Below are positions 48,939-58,048 of a DNA stretch of 63,165 nucleotides, one piece after another; position 1 is the stretch's first letter, and the number at the start of each line of letters is the position of its first letter. The translations under genes and the position numbers were made by a program. The DNA lies in assembly GCF_018332655.1 (NCBI RefSeq), contig NZ_BOQL01000047.1, positions 1 to 63,165 of the forward strand. Reading direction: 5' to 3'. This DNA comes from Actinoplanes auranticolor (GTDB lineage Bacteria > Actinomycetota > Actinomycetes > Mycobacteriales > Micromonosporaceae). The notes under the pieces were generated by a model. It did no database searches and was not told where the DNA came from. It was given only the letters and a program-made list of their open reading frames with translations.

Positions 48939-50459
48939 GTGAGAGCAGTCCCATTGATCGGCGCGACGGCCTTGCTCGCCGCCCTCTTCGCCGCCCCCGT
49001 CTCGGCCGCCCCCGCCCAGGCCGCCGTGGCACCCCCGGACATTCCGCTCGCGAACGTCAAGGCGCACCTGGCCCAGCTCCAGTCGATCGCCACGGCGAAC
49101 GGTGGCAACCGCGCGCACGGCCGGCCCGGCTACCTGGCCTCGGTCACCTACGTGAAGGGTCTGCTCGACGCGGCCGGCTTCACCACCCAGCAGCAGACGT
49201 TCACCTACAACGGCGCGACCGGCTACAACCTGATCGCGGACTGGCCCGGCGGCGACACCTCCGACACCCTCATGATCGGCGCCCACCTGGACAGCATCGC
49301 GGCCGGCCCCGGCATCAACGACAACGGCACCGGCTCGGCCGCGAACCTCGAGGTCGCGCTGGCCGTCGCCCGGACCGGCTTCCAGCCCGACCGGCACCTG
49401 CGCTTCGGCTGGTGGGGCGCCGAGGAGCTGGGCCTGCGCGGCTCGACCGCGTACGTGAACTCGCTGAGCTCGGCGCAGAAGGCGGCCATCGGCGGCTACC
49501 TCAACTTCGACATGGTCGGCTCGCCGAACCCCGGCTATTTCCTCTACGACGGCGACAACTCCGACGGCACCGGCGCGGGCCCCGGCCCCGCGGGCTCCGC
49601 CGAGATCGAGGACACGCTGGAGGCGTACTTCGCCTCGATCGGCGTGCCGACCCGCGGCACCGACTTCGACGGGCGCAGCGACTACGGCCCGTTCATCGCG
49701 GCGGGCATCCCCGCCGGCGGCATCTTCACCGGGGCGGAGGGCCGCAAGACCGCGGCCCAGGTCACCCTCTGGGGCGGTACGACCGGCGCGTTCGACCCCT
49801 GCTACCACGCCGCCTGTGACACCACCGCGAACGTCAACGACACGGCGCTGAACCGCAACTCCGACGCGATCGCCTCCGCGGTCTGGGCGCTGGCCGACGG
49901 CGGCACCGAGCCTCCGCCCGGCGAGACGGTCTACTTGGACACGTTCGAGACGGCGACCGGCTGGACCGCCAATGCCGGGGCCACCGACACCGCGACCTCC
50001 GGCGCCTTCGAGCGCGGTGACCCGGCCGCGACCACCTCCGGCGTGGCCACCCAGCTCGGCACCACGGTCAGCGGCACCAACGACCTGGTCACCGGCGCGG
50101 CAGCGGGAGCCGGCGCGGGCGCCAACGACGTCGACGGTGGCACCACGACGATCCGCTCACCGGCGATCACGCTGCCCGCCGGCACGCTGACGCTGTCGTT
50201 CTCCTGGTACCTCGCGCACCTGAACAACGCGACCAGCGGCGACTACTTCCGGGTCCGGGTGATCTCCGGCACCACCACGACCACGGTCTTCACCCAGGCC
50301 GGGGCGGCGAGCAACCGCGCCGCCGCGTGGCAGGCCGCGACCGTCAACCTCTCCGCCTACGCCGGGCAGTCCGTCCGGTTGCAGGTGGAGGCGGCCGACA
50401 CGGGCACGGCGAGTCTGGTGGAGGCGGCTGTGGACAACGTCACCATCACCCGCGCCTGA
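48939..50459 (+). CDS. Secreted M28 family aminopeptidase
   Basis: The enzyme resembles the Streptomyces griseus aminopeptidase. The 506-residue precursor has a signal peptide (1-28 approximately, ending APAQAA), and a zinc peptidase domain with IGAHLDS (His near 115), GINDNGTG (Asp near 128), WGAEELGLRG (Glu pair near 162), LNFDMVGS (Asp near 190) and CYHAACD (His near 289). A C-terminal beta-sandwich (about 330-506) with ETATGWTANAGATD resembles a proprotein-convertase P-like or carbohydrate-binding domain. GTG at 48939 starts the signal peptide. It is monocistronic, ending at a strong terminator. Confidence 0.93.
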   Translation: MRAVPLIGATALLAALFAAPVSAAPAQAAVAPPDIPLANVKAHLAQLQSIATANGGNRAHGRPGYLASVTYVKGLLDAAGFTTQQQTFTYNGATGYNLIADWPGGDTSDTLMIGAHLDSIAAGPGINDNGTGSAANLEVALAVARTGFQPDRHLRFGWWGAEELGLRGSTAYVNSLSSAQKAAIGGYLNFDMVGSPNPGYFLYDGDNSDGTGAGPGPAGSAEIEDTLEAYFASIGVPTRGTDFDGRSDYGPFIAAGIPAGGIFTGAEGRKTAAQVTLWGGTTGAFDPCYHAACDTTANVNDTALNRNSDAIASAVWALADGGTEPPPGETVYLDTFETATGWTANAGATDTATSGAFERGDPAATTSGVATQLGTTVSGTNDLVTGAAAGAGAGANDVDGGTTTIRSPAITLPAGTLTLSFSWYLAHLNNATSGDYFRVRVISGTTTTTVFTQAGAASNRAAAWQAATVNLSAYAGQSVRLQVEAADTGTASLVEAAVDNVTITRA

Positions 50460-50472
50460 CGGACGGGGGCGT

Positions 50473-50502
50473 GCGGGGGTGCGGCTGCGGCCGTACCCCC
50501 GC
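50473..50502 (+). terminator. Terminator after the M28 peptidase
   Basis: GCGGGGGTGCGGC (50473-50485) pairs with GCCGTACCCCCGC (50490-50502) with one G-U, around a TGCG loop. It starts 14 nt after the stop and is followed by TCGGGTTT. Confidence 0.8.
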
Positions 50503-50606
50503 TCGGGTTTCCCACAGCGGACCCGCAGCCGCCACTGCTATCTTTTTCCGATGAGCGGCAGTATCCAGCCGGGCTCGGCCCGGCTTCTCGTCTTCCCGGC
50601 CCGGCC

Positions 50607-51956
50607 ATGTTGATCCTGGTCGGATTGTTGCTGGTCATCCTGGTGACAGCCGTAACGGGCTATTTCGTCGCCCAGGAGTTCGGGTATGTCGCGGTCGACC
50701 GCGGCCGCCTCCGCCAGGAGGCCGAGCAGGGCGACAAGGCCGCGGAACGCGCCCTCAAGGTCACCGAGCGGCTCTCGTTCGTGTTGTCCGGCGCGCAGCT
50801 CGGCATCACCGTCACCGCCCTGATCGTCGGTTACGTCGCCGAGCCCTTCCTCGGTGAGGGGTTCGCCGAGCTGCTCGGCGTGGCCGGCGTGCCGACCGCG
50901 GTGACCCTGCCGATCTCGATCGTGCTGGCCCTGCTCATCGCGACCGTCGTGCAGATGGTCCTGGGCGAGCTGGCCCCCAAGAACTTCGCGATCGCCCGCG
51001 CCGAGACCCTGGCCAAGGCGCTCAGCCGCTCGACGCTGATGTACCTGGCCGTCTTCGGGCCGATCATCAAGCTCTTCGACAAGGCGGCGGCCCGGCTGCT
51101 GCGCCGGATCGGCATCGAGCCGATCGAGGAGCTGCCCGAGGGCGCCACGGAGGAGGACCTCGAGCACATCATCGCCGAGTCCCGCGCCGAGGGGCACCTC
51201 GATCCGGAGCTCTCGGTGCTGCTCGACCGCGGCCTCGACTTCCGCCGCCGGGTCGCGTCCGAGGTGATGATCCCCCGGGTGGACGTGCACACGGTCCGGG
51301 CCACCGACCCGGCCTCGCAGGTGGTCGCGCTGCTGGACACCGGCCGGTCCCGCTTCCCGGTCCGCGCCGGCAACGGCGTCGACGAGATCGTCGGCGTCGT
51401 CGGCATCGCGGACGTCCTCACCGTGCCCGCGGCCGACCGTGCCACGGTCCCGGTCGAGTCGCTGGCCGTGCCCCCGCTGTTCGTGCCGGCCTCACTGCGG
51501 CTGCCCGCGGTGCTCGACCGGCTGCGCGGCGACCACCGGCAGCTCGCCTGCGTCGTCGACGAGTACGGCGGCTTCGCCGGCATCATCACCCTCGAGGACA
51601 TCGCCGAGGAACTGGTCGGCCCGATCCGCGACGAGGACGACCTGCCCGAGCCGGCCCCGGCCCGGCAACAGGACGGCTCGTGGATCGTCCCGGCCCGCTG
51701 GCGCATCGACGAGGTCATCGACGCGACCGGCGTCGAGCTGCCCGAGAGTGACGATTACGACACGGTGTCCGGCCTGGTGATGTCCGAGCTCGGCCGGGTG
51801 CCCCAGGTCGGCGACGCCGTGTCGCTCGCCTCCGGCACCGCGCTGGCGGTGCTCTCGGTGGACCGGCACGTGCCGGACGCCGTACTCCTGTCAGCCCCGC
51901 CCGGGCCCGCCGCCGTCTCCGCCACCGCTCTCGCCGCCGAGGAGGAGTCCCGATGA
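50607..51956 (+). CDS. CNNM/CBS domain protein with CorC_HlyC domain
   Basis: These membrane proteins are related to Mg2+/Co2+ efflux factors and hemolysin-like proteins. The 449-residue product has an N-terminal CNNM membrane domain (about 1-175, three to four helices), two CBS motifs (about 200-340: VMIPRVDVHTV and VVDEYGGFAGIITLEDIAEEL) and a C-terminal CorC_HlyC domain (about 360-435). The ATG at 50607 begins directly with the first helix. Its stop overlaps the next gene (ATGA), which encodes a second CNNM protein; such tandem pairs are frequent in actinobacteria. Confidence 0.92.
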   Translation: MLILVGLLLVILVTAVTGYFVAQEFGYVAVDRGRLRQEAEQGDKAAERALKVTERLSFVLSGAQLGITVTALIVGYVAEPFLGEGFAELLGVAGVPTAVTLPISIVLALLIATVVQMVLGELAPKNFAIARAETLAKALSRSTLMYLAVFGPIIKLFDKAAARLLRRIGIEPIEELPEGATEEDLEHIIAESRAEGHLDPELSVLLDRGLDFRRRVASEVMIPRVDVHTVRATDPASQVVALLDTGRSRFPVRAGNGVDEIVGVVGIADVLTVPAADRATVPVESLAVPPLFVPASLRLPAVLDRLRGDHRQLACVVDEYGGFAGIITLEDIAEELVGPIRDEDDLPEPAPARQQDGSWIVPARWRIDEVIDATGVELPESDDYDTVSGLVMSELGRVPQVGDAVSLASGTALAVLSVDRHVPDAVLLSAPPGPAAVSATALAAEEESR

Positions 51957-53011
51957 GCACGACCTGGGCCGTGATCGCCTCCCTGGTGCTGCTGGCAGGC
52001 AACGCGTTCTTCGTCGCCGCCGAGTTCGCCCTGGTGGCCAGCAAGCGCTACCGGCTGGAGCACGCCGCCGCCGGGGGCAGCCGGGCCGCCCGCGCGGCGC
52101 TGGACGGCAGCCGCGAGCTGTCGCTGATGCTCGCCGCCGCCCAGCTCGGCATCACCCTGTGCTCGCTGGGGCTGGGTGCGCTCGCCGAGCCGGCCATCGA
52201 GCACCTGGTTCACCCGCTGCTGCACGGCATCGGCCTGCCGGACGTGCCGAGCGGCATCATCGCGTTCCTGCTGGCGCTGCTCGTGGTCACGTTCCTGCAC
52301 CTGGTGATCGGCGAGATGATGCCGAAGTCGTGGGCGATCACCGACCCGGAACGCTCGGCGACGCTGCTGGCGCTGCCGTTCCGCGGTTTCGTCCGGCTGG
52401 TCCGCCCGGCCCTGGTGGCGCTGAACGGGCTGGCCAACCTGGCGCTGAAGCCGTTCGGGGTGCACCCGCAGGACCAGCTCGCCCAGGCGCACGGCCCGCA
52501 GGAGATGCACATCCTGCTGGAACGCTCCCGGGCGGAGGGCCTGATCGGCGCGGAGCAGACCGAACTGCTGACCAGCATGCTGAAGCTGCAGGACACCAAG
52601 GTCGCCGACGTGATGACTCCCGACGACCAGCTGGTCACCGTGCCGCCGGACGCCTCGGCCCTGGACATCGAGGCGGCGTCACTGCGCTGCGGCCGGTCCC
52701 GCCTCGTGGTGGTGTCACCCACCGGTGAGGCACTGGGTGTGGTGCACGTACGCGACGCGATCCGGGTCACCACCCCGGGCGGCTCGGCGACGGCGGCGGA
52801 TCTGATGGACCCGCCGTTCATGCTGGAGGCCGCGGTCACGGTGACCGACGCGGTGACCAGGATGCGGGCCGCGCGGGCCCAGTTCGCCCTGGTGACCCGC
52901 CGGGGCCGGGGCCGGGTCGGCTTCGTCGCGCTGGAGGACCTGCTGGAGCAGGTCATCGGCGAATTCGACGACGAGACGGACCCGGTACCGGTCGGCCGGC
53001 GCATGCGCTGA
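51953..53011 (+). CDS. Second CNNM/CBS domain protein, short form
   Basis: The 352-residue partner has the CNNM membrane domain (TTWAVIASLVLLAGNAFFVA onwards, about 1-180) and a CBS pair (DVMTPDDQLVTV and FALVTRRGRGRVGFVALEDL), but it stops after the second CBS motif and lacks the CorC_HlyC domain. It is translationally coupled to the longer protein by an ATGA overlap, which suggests that the two form a hetero-oligomer. Metal specificity is not known. Confidence 0.9.
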   Translation: MSTTWAVIASLVLLAGNAFFVAAEFALVASKRYRLEHAAAGGSRAARAALDGSRELSLMLAAAQLGITLCSLGLGALAEPAIEHLVHPLLHGIGLPDVPSGIIAFLLALLVVTFLHLVIGEMMPKSWAITDPERSATLLALPFRGFVRLVRPALVALNGLANLALKPFGVHPQDQLAQAHGPQEMHILLERSRAEGLIGAEQTELLTSMLKLQDTKVADVMTPDDQLVTVPPDASALDIEAASLRCGRSRLVVVSPTGEALGVVHVRDAIRVTTPGGSATAADLMDPPFMLEAAVTVTDAVTRMRAARAQFALVTRRGRGRVGFVALEDLLEQVIGEFDDETDPVPVGRRMR

Positions 53012-53023
53012 GAGGATGGCCGG

Positions 53024-53788
53024 ATGGTCTTCGCAAGAGTGCTGCGCGCGTTCGGGGTAGGCGGCCCGAGCGTCGACACGGTCCTGACCGATCCGGCCAC
53101 CCGCCCCGGCGGCACGCTGCACGGCGAGGTCAGGGTGGCCGGCGGCGAATACGACGTGCTGATCGACAACATCGTGCTGGCCCTGGTCACCCGCGTGGAA
53201 GCGGAGGACGGCGAGGCGCTGCTGGAATTCCACCGCGCCTCGGTGGCGGGCAACTTCACGCTGAGCGCGGGGGTGCGCGAGGACATCCCGTTCACGCTGA
53301 CGGTGCCGTGGGAGACGCCGGTGACGCACGTGGCGGGCAAGCCGCTGGCCGGAATGACGATGGGCGTGCGGACCGAGCTGTCGGTGGCCAAGTCGGTGGA
53401 CCCGGGAGACCTGGACGGGGTGCAGATCCACCCGCTGCCGGCCCAGGAGAAGATCCTGGCGGCCTTCGACCGCCTGGGCTTCCGGCTGCGGCACGCTGAC
53501 GTGGAACGCGGCGGCATCTATGGGGTACGCCAGGAGCTGCCGTTCTACCAGGAAATCGAATACGCGGCCCCGGCGCGGTACACCGAGGCGATGGACGAGG
53601 TGGAAGTGACGTTCGTGGCGGACTCGTCGGGAACCGAAGTGATCCTCGAGTTCGACAAGCGCGGGGGACTGCTGCGGGAGGGACGGGACACTTACGCCCG
53701 GCACCGCATTTCGCACGACGAGGCGGCGGGGGTAGATGCGGTGTCTCTGGTGGAGGGGTGGGTTCATGAGGTGGCTGGTAAGGGGTAG
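53024..53788 (+). CDS. SpoOM family protein (arrestin-like)
   Basis: The 254-residue protein starts MVFARVLRAFGVGGPSVDTV, the typical opening of Spo0M-like proteins, with an arrestin-like double beta-sandwich: RPGGTLHGEVRVAGG, FTLTVPWETPVTHV and VRTELSVAKSVDPGD. In Bacillus the homologue influences sporulation and cell morphology; in actinobacteria the role is unknown. It lies 12 nt after the CNNM pair and may be co-transcribed with it. No membrane segment. Confidence 0.88.
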   Translation: MVFARVLRAFGVGGPSVDTVLTDPATRPGGTLHGEVRVAGGEYDVLIDNIVLALVTRVEAEDGEALLEFHRASVAGNFTLSAGVREDIPFTLTVPWETPVTHVAGKPLAGMTMGVRTELSVAKSVDPGDLDGVQIHPLPAQEKILAAFDRLGFRLRHADVERGGIYGVRQELPFYQEIEYAAPARYTEAMDEVEVTFVADSSGTEVILEFDKRGGLLREGRDTYARHRISHDEAAGVDAVSLVEGWVHEVAGKG

Positions 53789-53907
53789 GTGGGGTTCGGC
53801 TTTCCGCAGCTAGTCTGGCCTGCCGTCTGCCTCCTGGCGCCTGCTGTTGTGGGCCGCCTGCCGGTGGTGAGCCGCTTACCCAACGCAGCGGTCAGTCGCC
53901 TGCCGCG

Positions 53908-54621
53908 TCAGCCGGTGGTGGCGGTGGCGAGTTTGATGCCGAAGCCGACGAACACGGCGCCGACCCCGGTGGCCATGCCCGCGGAGAGCCGCCGCCGGCG
54001 CCGGAACTGGCCGGCCAGGAACTGCCCGCCGAAGATCAGCGCCGTGAGATAGAGCGCGCTGAACACCTGCAGGACCGCGCCGAGGATCAGGAACGACAGG
54101 GCCGGGTGGGCGTACCCGGGCTCGACGAACTGGATGAAGAAGGACACCACGAACAGGATGGCCTTCGGATTGAGCAGGCTGACCATCAGCGCCCGCCGGA
54201 ACGGCCGCTGCATGCCCGCGCCGAGCCCGGTGGGCTGGACCTGATTCCCGCCCCGGGCTGCTTCATTGTCCGGCATCGCCACGCCATCGCTACGCCGGCC
54301 AACGGTCGCGTCGCCGCGGTCGCTCCACTTGCGCCAGGCCCCGCGGATGATGCCGAGCCCCACCCAGGCGAGGTAGGCCGCCCCCGCGTACTTGATCACC
54401 ATGAAGACCGGTGGATACGTCCGGAGCAGCGAGGCGACGCCCGCAGCGGCCAGCGCCATGAGCACAGCGTCGCCGACGAACACCCCGGCGGCGGCCCGAT
54501 ACCCCGCTCGCACCCCGCGCTGCGCGCCGACCGTCAACACGAAGATCGAATTGGGCCCGGGTAGCAGCACGATCGCAAGGGTGCCCAGCACGTACGTCCA
54601 GAAGTCGGTGATCCCCAGCAC
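53908..54621 (-). CDS. LysE family amino-acid exporter
   Basis: LysE/RhtB exporters expel amino acids and their derivatives. The 237-residue protein starts LGITDFWTYVLGTLAIVLLP with the conserved PGPNSIFVL, and has about six helices, including GYRAAAGVFVGDAVLM and ALMVSLLNPKAILFVVSF. A hydrophilic loop of about 50 residues (near 100-150) is longer than usual. GTG at 54621 is the start that fits the family; GAGG/GGAGG lies just upstream. It is downstream of the VOC gene on the same strand. Substrate unknown. Confidence 0.87.
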   Translation of the reverse strand: MLGITDFWTYVLGTLAIVLLPGPNSIFVLTVGAQRGVRAGYRAAAGVFVGDAVLMALAAAGVASLLRTYPPVFMVIKYAGAAYLAWVGLGIIRGAWRKWSDRGDATVGRRSDGVAMPDNEAARGGNQVQPTGLGAGMQRPFRRALMVSLLNPKAILFVVSFFIQFVEPGYAHPALSFLILGAVLQVFSALYLTALIFGGQFLAGQFRRRRRLSAGMATGVGAVFVGFGIKLATATTG

Positions 54622-54781
54622 GCCTCCATCCTCAGCGCCCCGGCGAGGTGCCGGCAGTGGCCGGAGGGCCAGATCCCTGTGGCCTTGCCCACGCCGCCGG
54701 ACAAGTAGCGTTCGCAGGCCGCCAGCCGGATCCCGTTCGCGTGCACGGCGGAGGCCGGTCGCCCGACACGAAACCCCGGCT

Positions 54782-55165
54782 CTACACCGGCGTGACGCGC
54801 CGCCGCAGCAGGCAGAACTCGTTACCTTCCGGGTCGGCGAGCACGTGCCAGCTCTCCTCTCCCGTCTGCCCGACGTCGGCCGGCCGGGCGCCGAGCGCAA
54901 GCAGCCGCTCCAGCTCCGCGTCCTGGTCGCGGTCGGTCGCGTTGACGTCGATGTGCAGCCGCAGCTGACCTGTCTTGGGCTGATCGGTCCGGTTGAACAC
55001 GATGGTCGGTTGCGGACCACCGAACCCGGCGTCAGCCGGTCCGATCTGGATGTCGCCGTTGTCGTCCCGGTCCAGCTCGACGTAGCCGAGCACCTCACAC
55101 CAGAACCGGGACAGCAGATCAGGATCGAGCGCGTCCAGCACGAGCTCAGTTATGCGGCAGGCCAT
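54782..55165 (-). CDS. VOC family protein (glyoxalase-like)
   Basis: The 127-residue product starts MACRITELVLDALDPDLLSR and shows the paired beta-alpha-beta-beta-beta layout of vicinal oxygen chelate proteins, ending in WHVLADPEGNEFCLLRRR, where a Glu serves as metal ligand in active members. It belongs to the small glyoxalase-like group widespread in actinobacteria, many of unknown substrate. The 160 bp between it and lysE hold a minus-strand reading frame with high GC3 but no recognised protein. Confidence 0.82.
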   Translation of the reverse strand: MACRITELVLDALDPDLLSRFWCEVLGYVELDRDDNGDIQIGPADAGFGGPQPTIVFNRTDQPKTGQLRLHIDVNATDRDQDAELERLLALGARPADVGQTGEESWHVLADPEGNEFCLLRRRVTPV

Positions 55166-55222
55166 GGCAACACCCTAATGAGGCCGGCCGGCGAACCGTC
55201 GCAGCCGTTGTCTCCCGTACCC

Positions 55223-56461
55223 TCATGCCTCCTCCAGCCGGGCGCGGAGACGCTTCGCCGCGGCGGGCCATTCCTCCACCGTCATGGCGAACAGCACGGT
55301 GTCCCGCCACGTCCCGTCGGCGCGCAGCCGGTGCCGCCGGATCATTCCGTCCCGCGTCGCCCCCAGCCGGGCGATCGCCTGCTGCGACCTCTCGTTGCGA
55401 ATGTCGGTGTACCAGAACACCCGCTCCGCACCGAGCACCTCGAAGGCCCGCTCCAGCAGCATGAGCTTCGCCTCGGTGTTCACCCCGGTGCGCCACCACC
55501 GTCGGCCGAGGACGGTGTAGCCGATGCCGACCGCCCGCCGTTCCGTGTCGATGTCGTGATAGCTCGTCATGCCCATCACCTCGCCGGTGCCCGGGTCGAC
55601 CTGAGCCCACGACACCCTCCTGCCCTCCCACTGCTCGCGGGCGGCGACGGCAATCCGCTCGGCCATCTCCGTCCTGCTCCGCGGCGGCTCGCTGGGCAGG
55701 AACTGCCAGACCTCGTCGTCGCTCAGCGCCGCCATCAGCCCGTCCGCGTGACCGGGAGCCAGCGGCTCCAACGCGACGTGGCTCCCGCGCATCGGCGCCG
55801 CGATGTGCCACGGCGAGGTCGGTCCGGGCAGGTAGGCGGGCGGGGGCCCGCTCACTCCCGCATCCGGTTCCGGCGGGCCGGCCACCCGGCGAAGCGGCAG
55901 CACACCGGCCCAGTGCGGCAGCGACAGATCCTCCGGATCCTCCGAGACGCCGCCGGTGCGGGCACGCACGGACACCTCGACGAGGGGCAGCGCCAGCACG
56001 GTGGTCGTCGCCAGCTCCCGTGCGGTCGGCGGCCTGCTCTGCGCGCTGCGGCCGTGGCCTATCCGCTCGACCAGAGCGTCCATCGCCGCGCGCTTCTCCG
56101 CCTCGGCCAGGACCGGCCTGGCGTTCCCGTGCACCACGACCGACCGGTAGTTGGCACTGTGGTGGAACTGCGAGCGCGCATAGACGATGCCGTCGAGCAG
56201 GGTCACCGAGACGGCGACGGGCACGCCGTCGCCGCGAGCCTGCAGCCCGAGCCGCCCACCCGTGGAAGCGTGCAGATACAACGTGTCGTCGACGCGGACG
56301 TGCAGCGTGGGCAGCACCCGGGGCTCGCCGTCGACCACGAAGGCGACGGAACAGTCATACGCCTCGTCCAGGATGGCGTGTGCCTTCGCGCGGTCGTAGT
56401 GCATCCGGTCGCGGTTGCGGGTCGCCGTGGTCCGAGCAGTGGGCTGGTAGAGGTCGGTCAC
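55223..56461 (-). CDS. Fusion of pyridoxamine 5'-phosphate oxidase-like domain and GNAT acetyltransferase
   Basis: The 412-residue protein joins two domains. Residues about 15-205 form a PNPOx-like split barrel (MHYDRAKAHAILDEAYDCSV, HASTGGRLGLQA, YRSVVVHGNARPV) likely to bind FMN or F420. Residues about 225-400 form a GNAT domain of the RimJ/RimL type (GSHVALEPLAPGHADGLMAA, GYTVLGRRWWRTGVNTEAKL, NERSQQAIARLGATRDG). AAGGAGGG precedes the GTG at 56461. It is divergent from a MocR regulator that carries a PLP domain, and a 14-bp palindrome lies between. The pairing suggests a link to vitamin B6 or amine metabolism, by inference. Confidence 0.87.
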   Translation of the reverse strand: MTDLYQPTARTTATRNRDRMHYDRAKAHAILDEAYDCSVAFVVDGEPRVLPTLHVRVDDTLYLHASTGGRLGLQARGDGVPVAVSVTLLDGIVYARSQFHHSANYRSVVVHGNARPVLAEAEKRAAMDALVERIGHGRSAQSRPPTARELATTTVLALPLVEVSVRARTGGVSEDPEDLSLPHWAGVLPLRRVAGPPEPDAGVSGPPPAYLPGPTSPWHIAAPMRGSHVALEPLAPGHADGLMAALSDDEVWQFLPSEPPRSRTEMAERIAVAAREQWEGRRVSWAQVDPGTGEVMGMTSYHDIDTERRAVGIGYTVLGRRWWRTGVNTEAKLMLLERAFEVLGAERVFWYTDIRNERSQQAIARLGATRDGMIRRHRLRADGTWRDTVLFAMTVEEWPAAAKRLRARLEEA

Positions 56462-56483
56462 GGAACCCTCCTTGCCAACGGGC

Positions 56484-56497
56484 CTGTACTAGTACAG
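56484..56497. promoter_or_regulatory. Palindromic operator between the fusion gene and MocR gene
   Basis: CTGTACTAGTACAG is a perfect 14-bp palindrome lying 22 bp from the fusion-gene start and 10 bp from the MocR start. A related CTGT...ACAG pair follows at 56501-56519, overlapping the MocR start codon. MocR/PdxR regulators typically bind in such divergent intervals; binding here is inferred. Confidence 0.6.
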
Positions 56498-56500
56498 AAT
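56495..56500 (+). promoter_or_regulatory. -10-like CAGAAT for leaderless MocR gene
   Basis: CAGAAT is 7 nt before the GTG at 56508 and overlaps the right edge of the palindrome, so a bound regulator would block the promoter. Confidence 0.38.
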
Positions 56501-56507
56501 CTGTCTT

Positions 56508-57854
56508 GTGTCAGCACAGTATCAGGTCACCGGTTCCAACGCCGCCTCGATTTCCGCGAGCATCGAGGCCGGGGTTCGCGTGGGCGACTGGGCCTGGGGG
56601 GAAAGCCTGCCGCCCATCCGGATCCTCGCCGAGAGCCTGCACGTCAGCCCGGCCACGGTTTCCAAGGCCTACCAGGATCTGCGTCAGCGCGGCATCGTCG
56701 AGGCCGTGGGCCGCCAGGGCACCCGGATCCGGGCCCGGCCGGCGGTGGCCAGCCCGCGCTCCGCGCTGCGGCTGCCGGTGCCGGCGGGAGCGCTCGACCT
56801 GTCGGCCGGCGATCCCGACACCCGGCTGCTGCCGGCCCTGGGCCGGCATCTCCGCGCGGTGTCCGATGAGGTCGGTCCGCCCATGGGGTACGCCGCAGCC
56901 GGCGCGATGCCCGAGCTCATCGACGCGGCCCGGTCCCGCCTCGCCGCCGACGGTGTGCCGGTCGACGATGCCGCCATCACCGTGACCAACGGCACTCTCG
57001 ACGCCATCGAGCGCCTGCTGACCGCGCATCTCCGACCGGGTGACACGGTCGCCGTCGAGGATCCGGGCTGGGCCAACCTGCTCGACCTCCTGGCCGCGCT
57101 CGGCCTGACCGCCGTGCCCGTGGCAGTTGACGACGAAGGCCCGCTGCCCGACCGGCTGGCCGCCGCGCTGGCCTCCGGATCCCGGGCCGCCGTGATCACC
57201 ACCCGCGCACAGAATCCCACCGGGGCCGCGGTCAGCGCCGGCCGCGCGGCAGAGCTGCGTGCGGTCCTGAGCCACCACCCGGAGGTGCTCCTCATCGAGG
57301 ACGACCACGCCGCTGAGCTGGCCGGCGTGCCCCTGCGCAGCCTCGGTGGCGCGACCCGCTCGTGGGCGTTCGTCCGGTCGGCCTCGAAGCCCTACGGCCC
57401 CGACCTGCGCATCGCCGTCCTGGCCGGGGACGAGGCGACGATCGCCCGCGTGGTCGGCCGCATGCGGATCGGAGCCGGCTGGGTGTCCACAGTGCTGCAG
57501 CGTCTGCTGCTGAGACTCTGGCGGGACGAGGAGACCGAGGCCCGGATCACCGCGGCGGGCGCGGACTACGACCGTCGCCGCCGGTCGCTGCGTGAGGCCC
57601 TGGCGGTGCGCGGAGTGCGCGCACGAGGAGCCACCGGGATCAACATCTGGGTCAACGTCGACGACGAGACCCGCATGGTGGCGACCCTGCGCGACGCCGG
57701 CTACGCGGTGGCTCCCGGTTCGCTGTTCCGCATGGAGGCACCGCCCGGCGTCCGGATGACGGTCAGTCCCATCGACGACAGCGCCATCGAAACCGTGGCC
57801 GACGAGGTCGCCGCCGCAGCCCACCCCACCGCCGTGTCCGCCCCCTCGCGATGA
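56508..57854 (+). CDS. MocR family regulator: GntR winged helix fused to aminotransferase-like domain
   Basis: MocR regulators couple a GntR DNA-binding domain with a PLP-binding aminotransferase fold. The 448-residue protein has the GntR part in residues 10-80 (LPPIRILAESLHVSPATVSK, AYQDLRQRGIVEAVGRQGT) and the PLP part with YAAAGAMPEL, PGWANLLDLL, AQNPTGAAVS, LIEDDHAAEL and the Lys in RSASKPYGPDLRIA that should form the PLP aldimine. Start GTG at 56508. It probably regulates the divergent PNPOx/GNAT fusion and itself. Whether the ligand is PLP alone or an amino acid adduct is unknown. Confidence 0.9.
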   Translation: MSAQYQVTGSNAASISASIEAGVRVGDWAWGESLPPIRILAESLHVSPATVSKAYQDLRQRGIVEAVGRQGTRIRARPAVASPRSALRLPVPAGALDLSAGDPDTRLLPALGRHLRAVSDEVGPPMGYAAAGAMPELIDAARSRLAADGVPVDDAAITVTNGTLDAIERLLTAHLRPGDTVAVEDPGWANLLDLLAALGLTAVPVAVDDEGPLPDRLAAALASGSRAAVITTRAQNPTGAAVSAGRAAELRAVLSHHPEVLLIEDDHAAELAGVPLRSLGGATRSWAFVRSASKPYGPDLRIAVLAGDEATIARVVGRMRIGAGWVSTVLQRLLLRLWRDEETEARITAAGADYDRRRRSLREALAVRGVRARGATGINIWVNVDDETRMVATLRDAGYAVAPGSLFRMEAPPGVRMTVSPIDDSAIETVADEVAAAAHPTAVSAPSR

Positions 57855-58048
57855 TTGCCTTGTCCTGCCCGGCCGCGACGGTCACCGACCCGCTGATGCT
57901 CACCGGACAGGGCGGCACCCGCCGCGCGAAGAGGTTCGACAGCTCCTGCAGGCCCTGCGGCCCGAGCCCAATGCTTGATGACGGCGGTCGTTCCCGCTCA
58001 CCGATCAGGTGAGCCTGCGCGCGTGGACCGGGCGGAAAGGGGTAGAAC

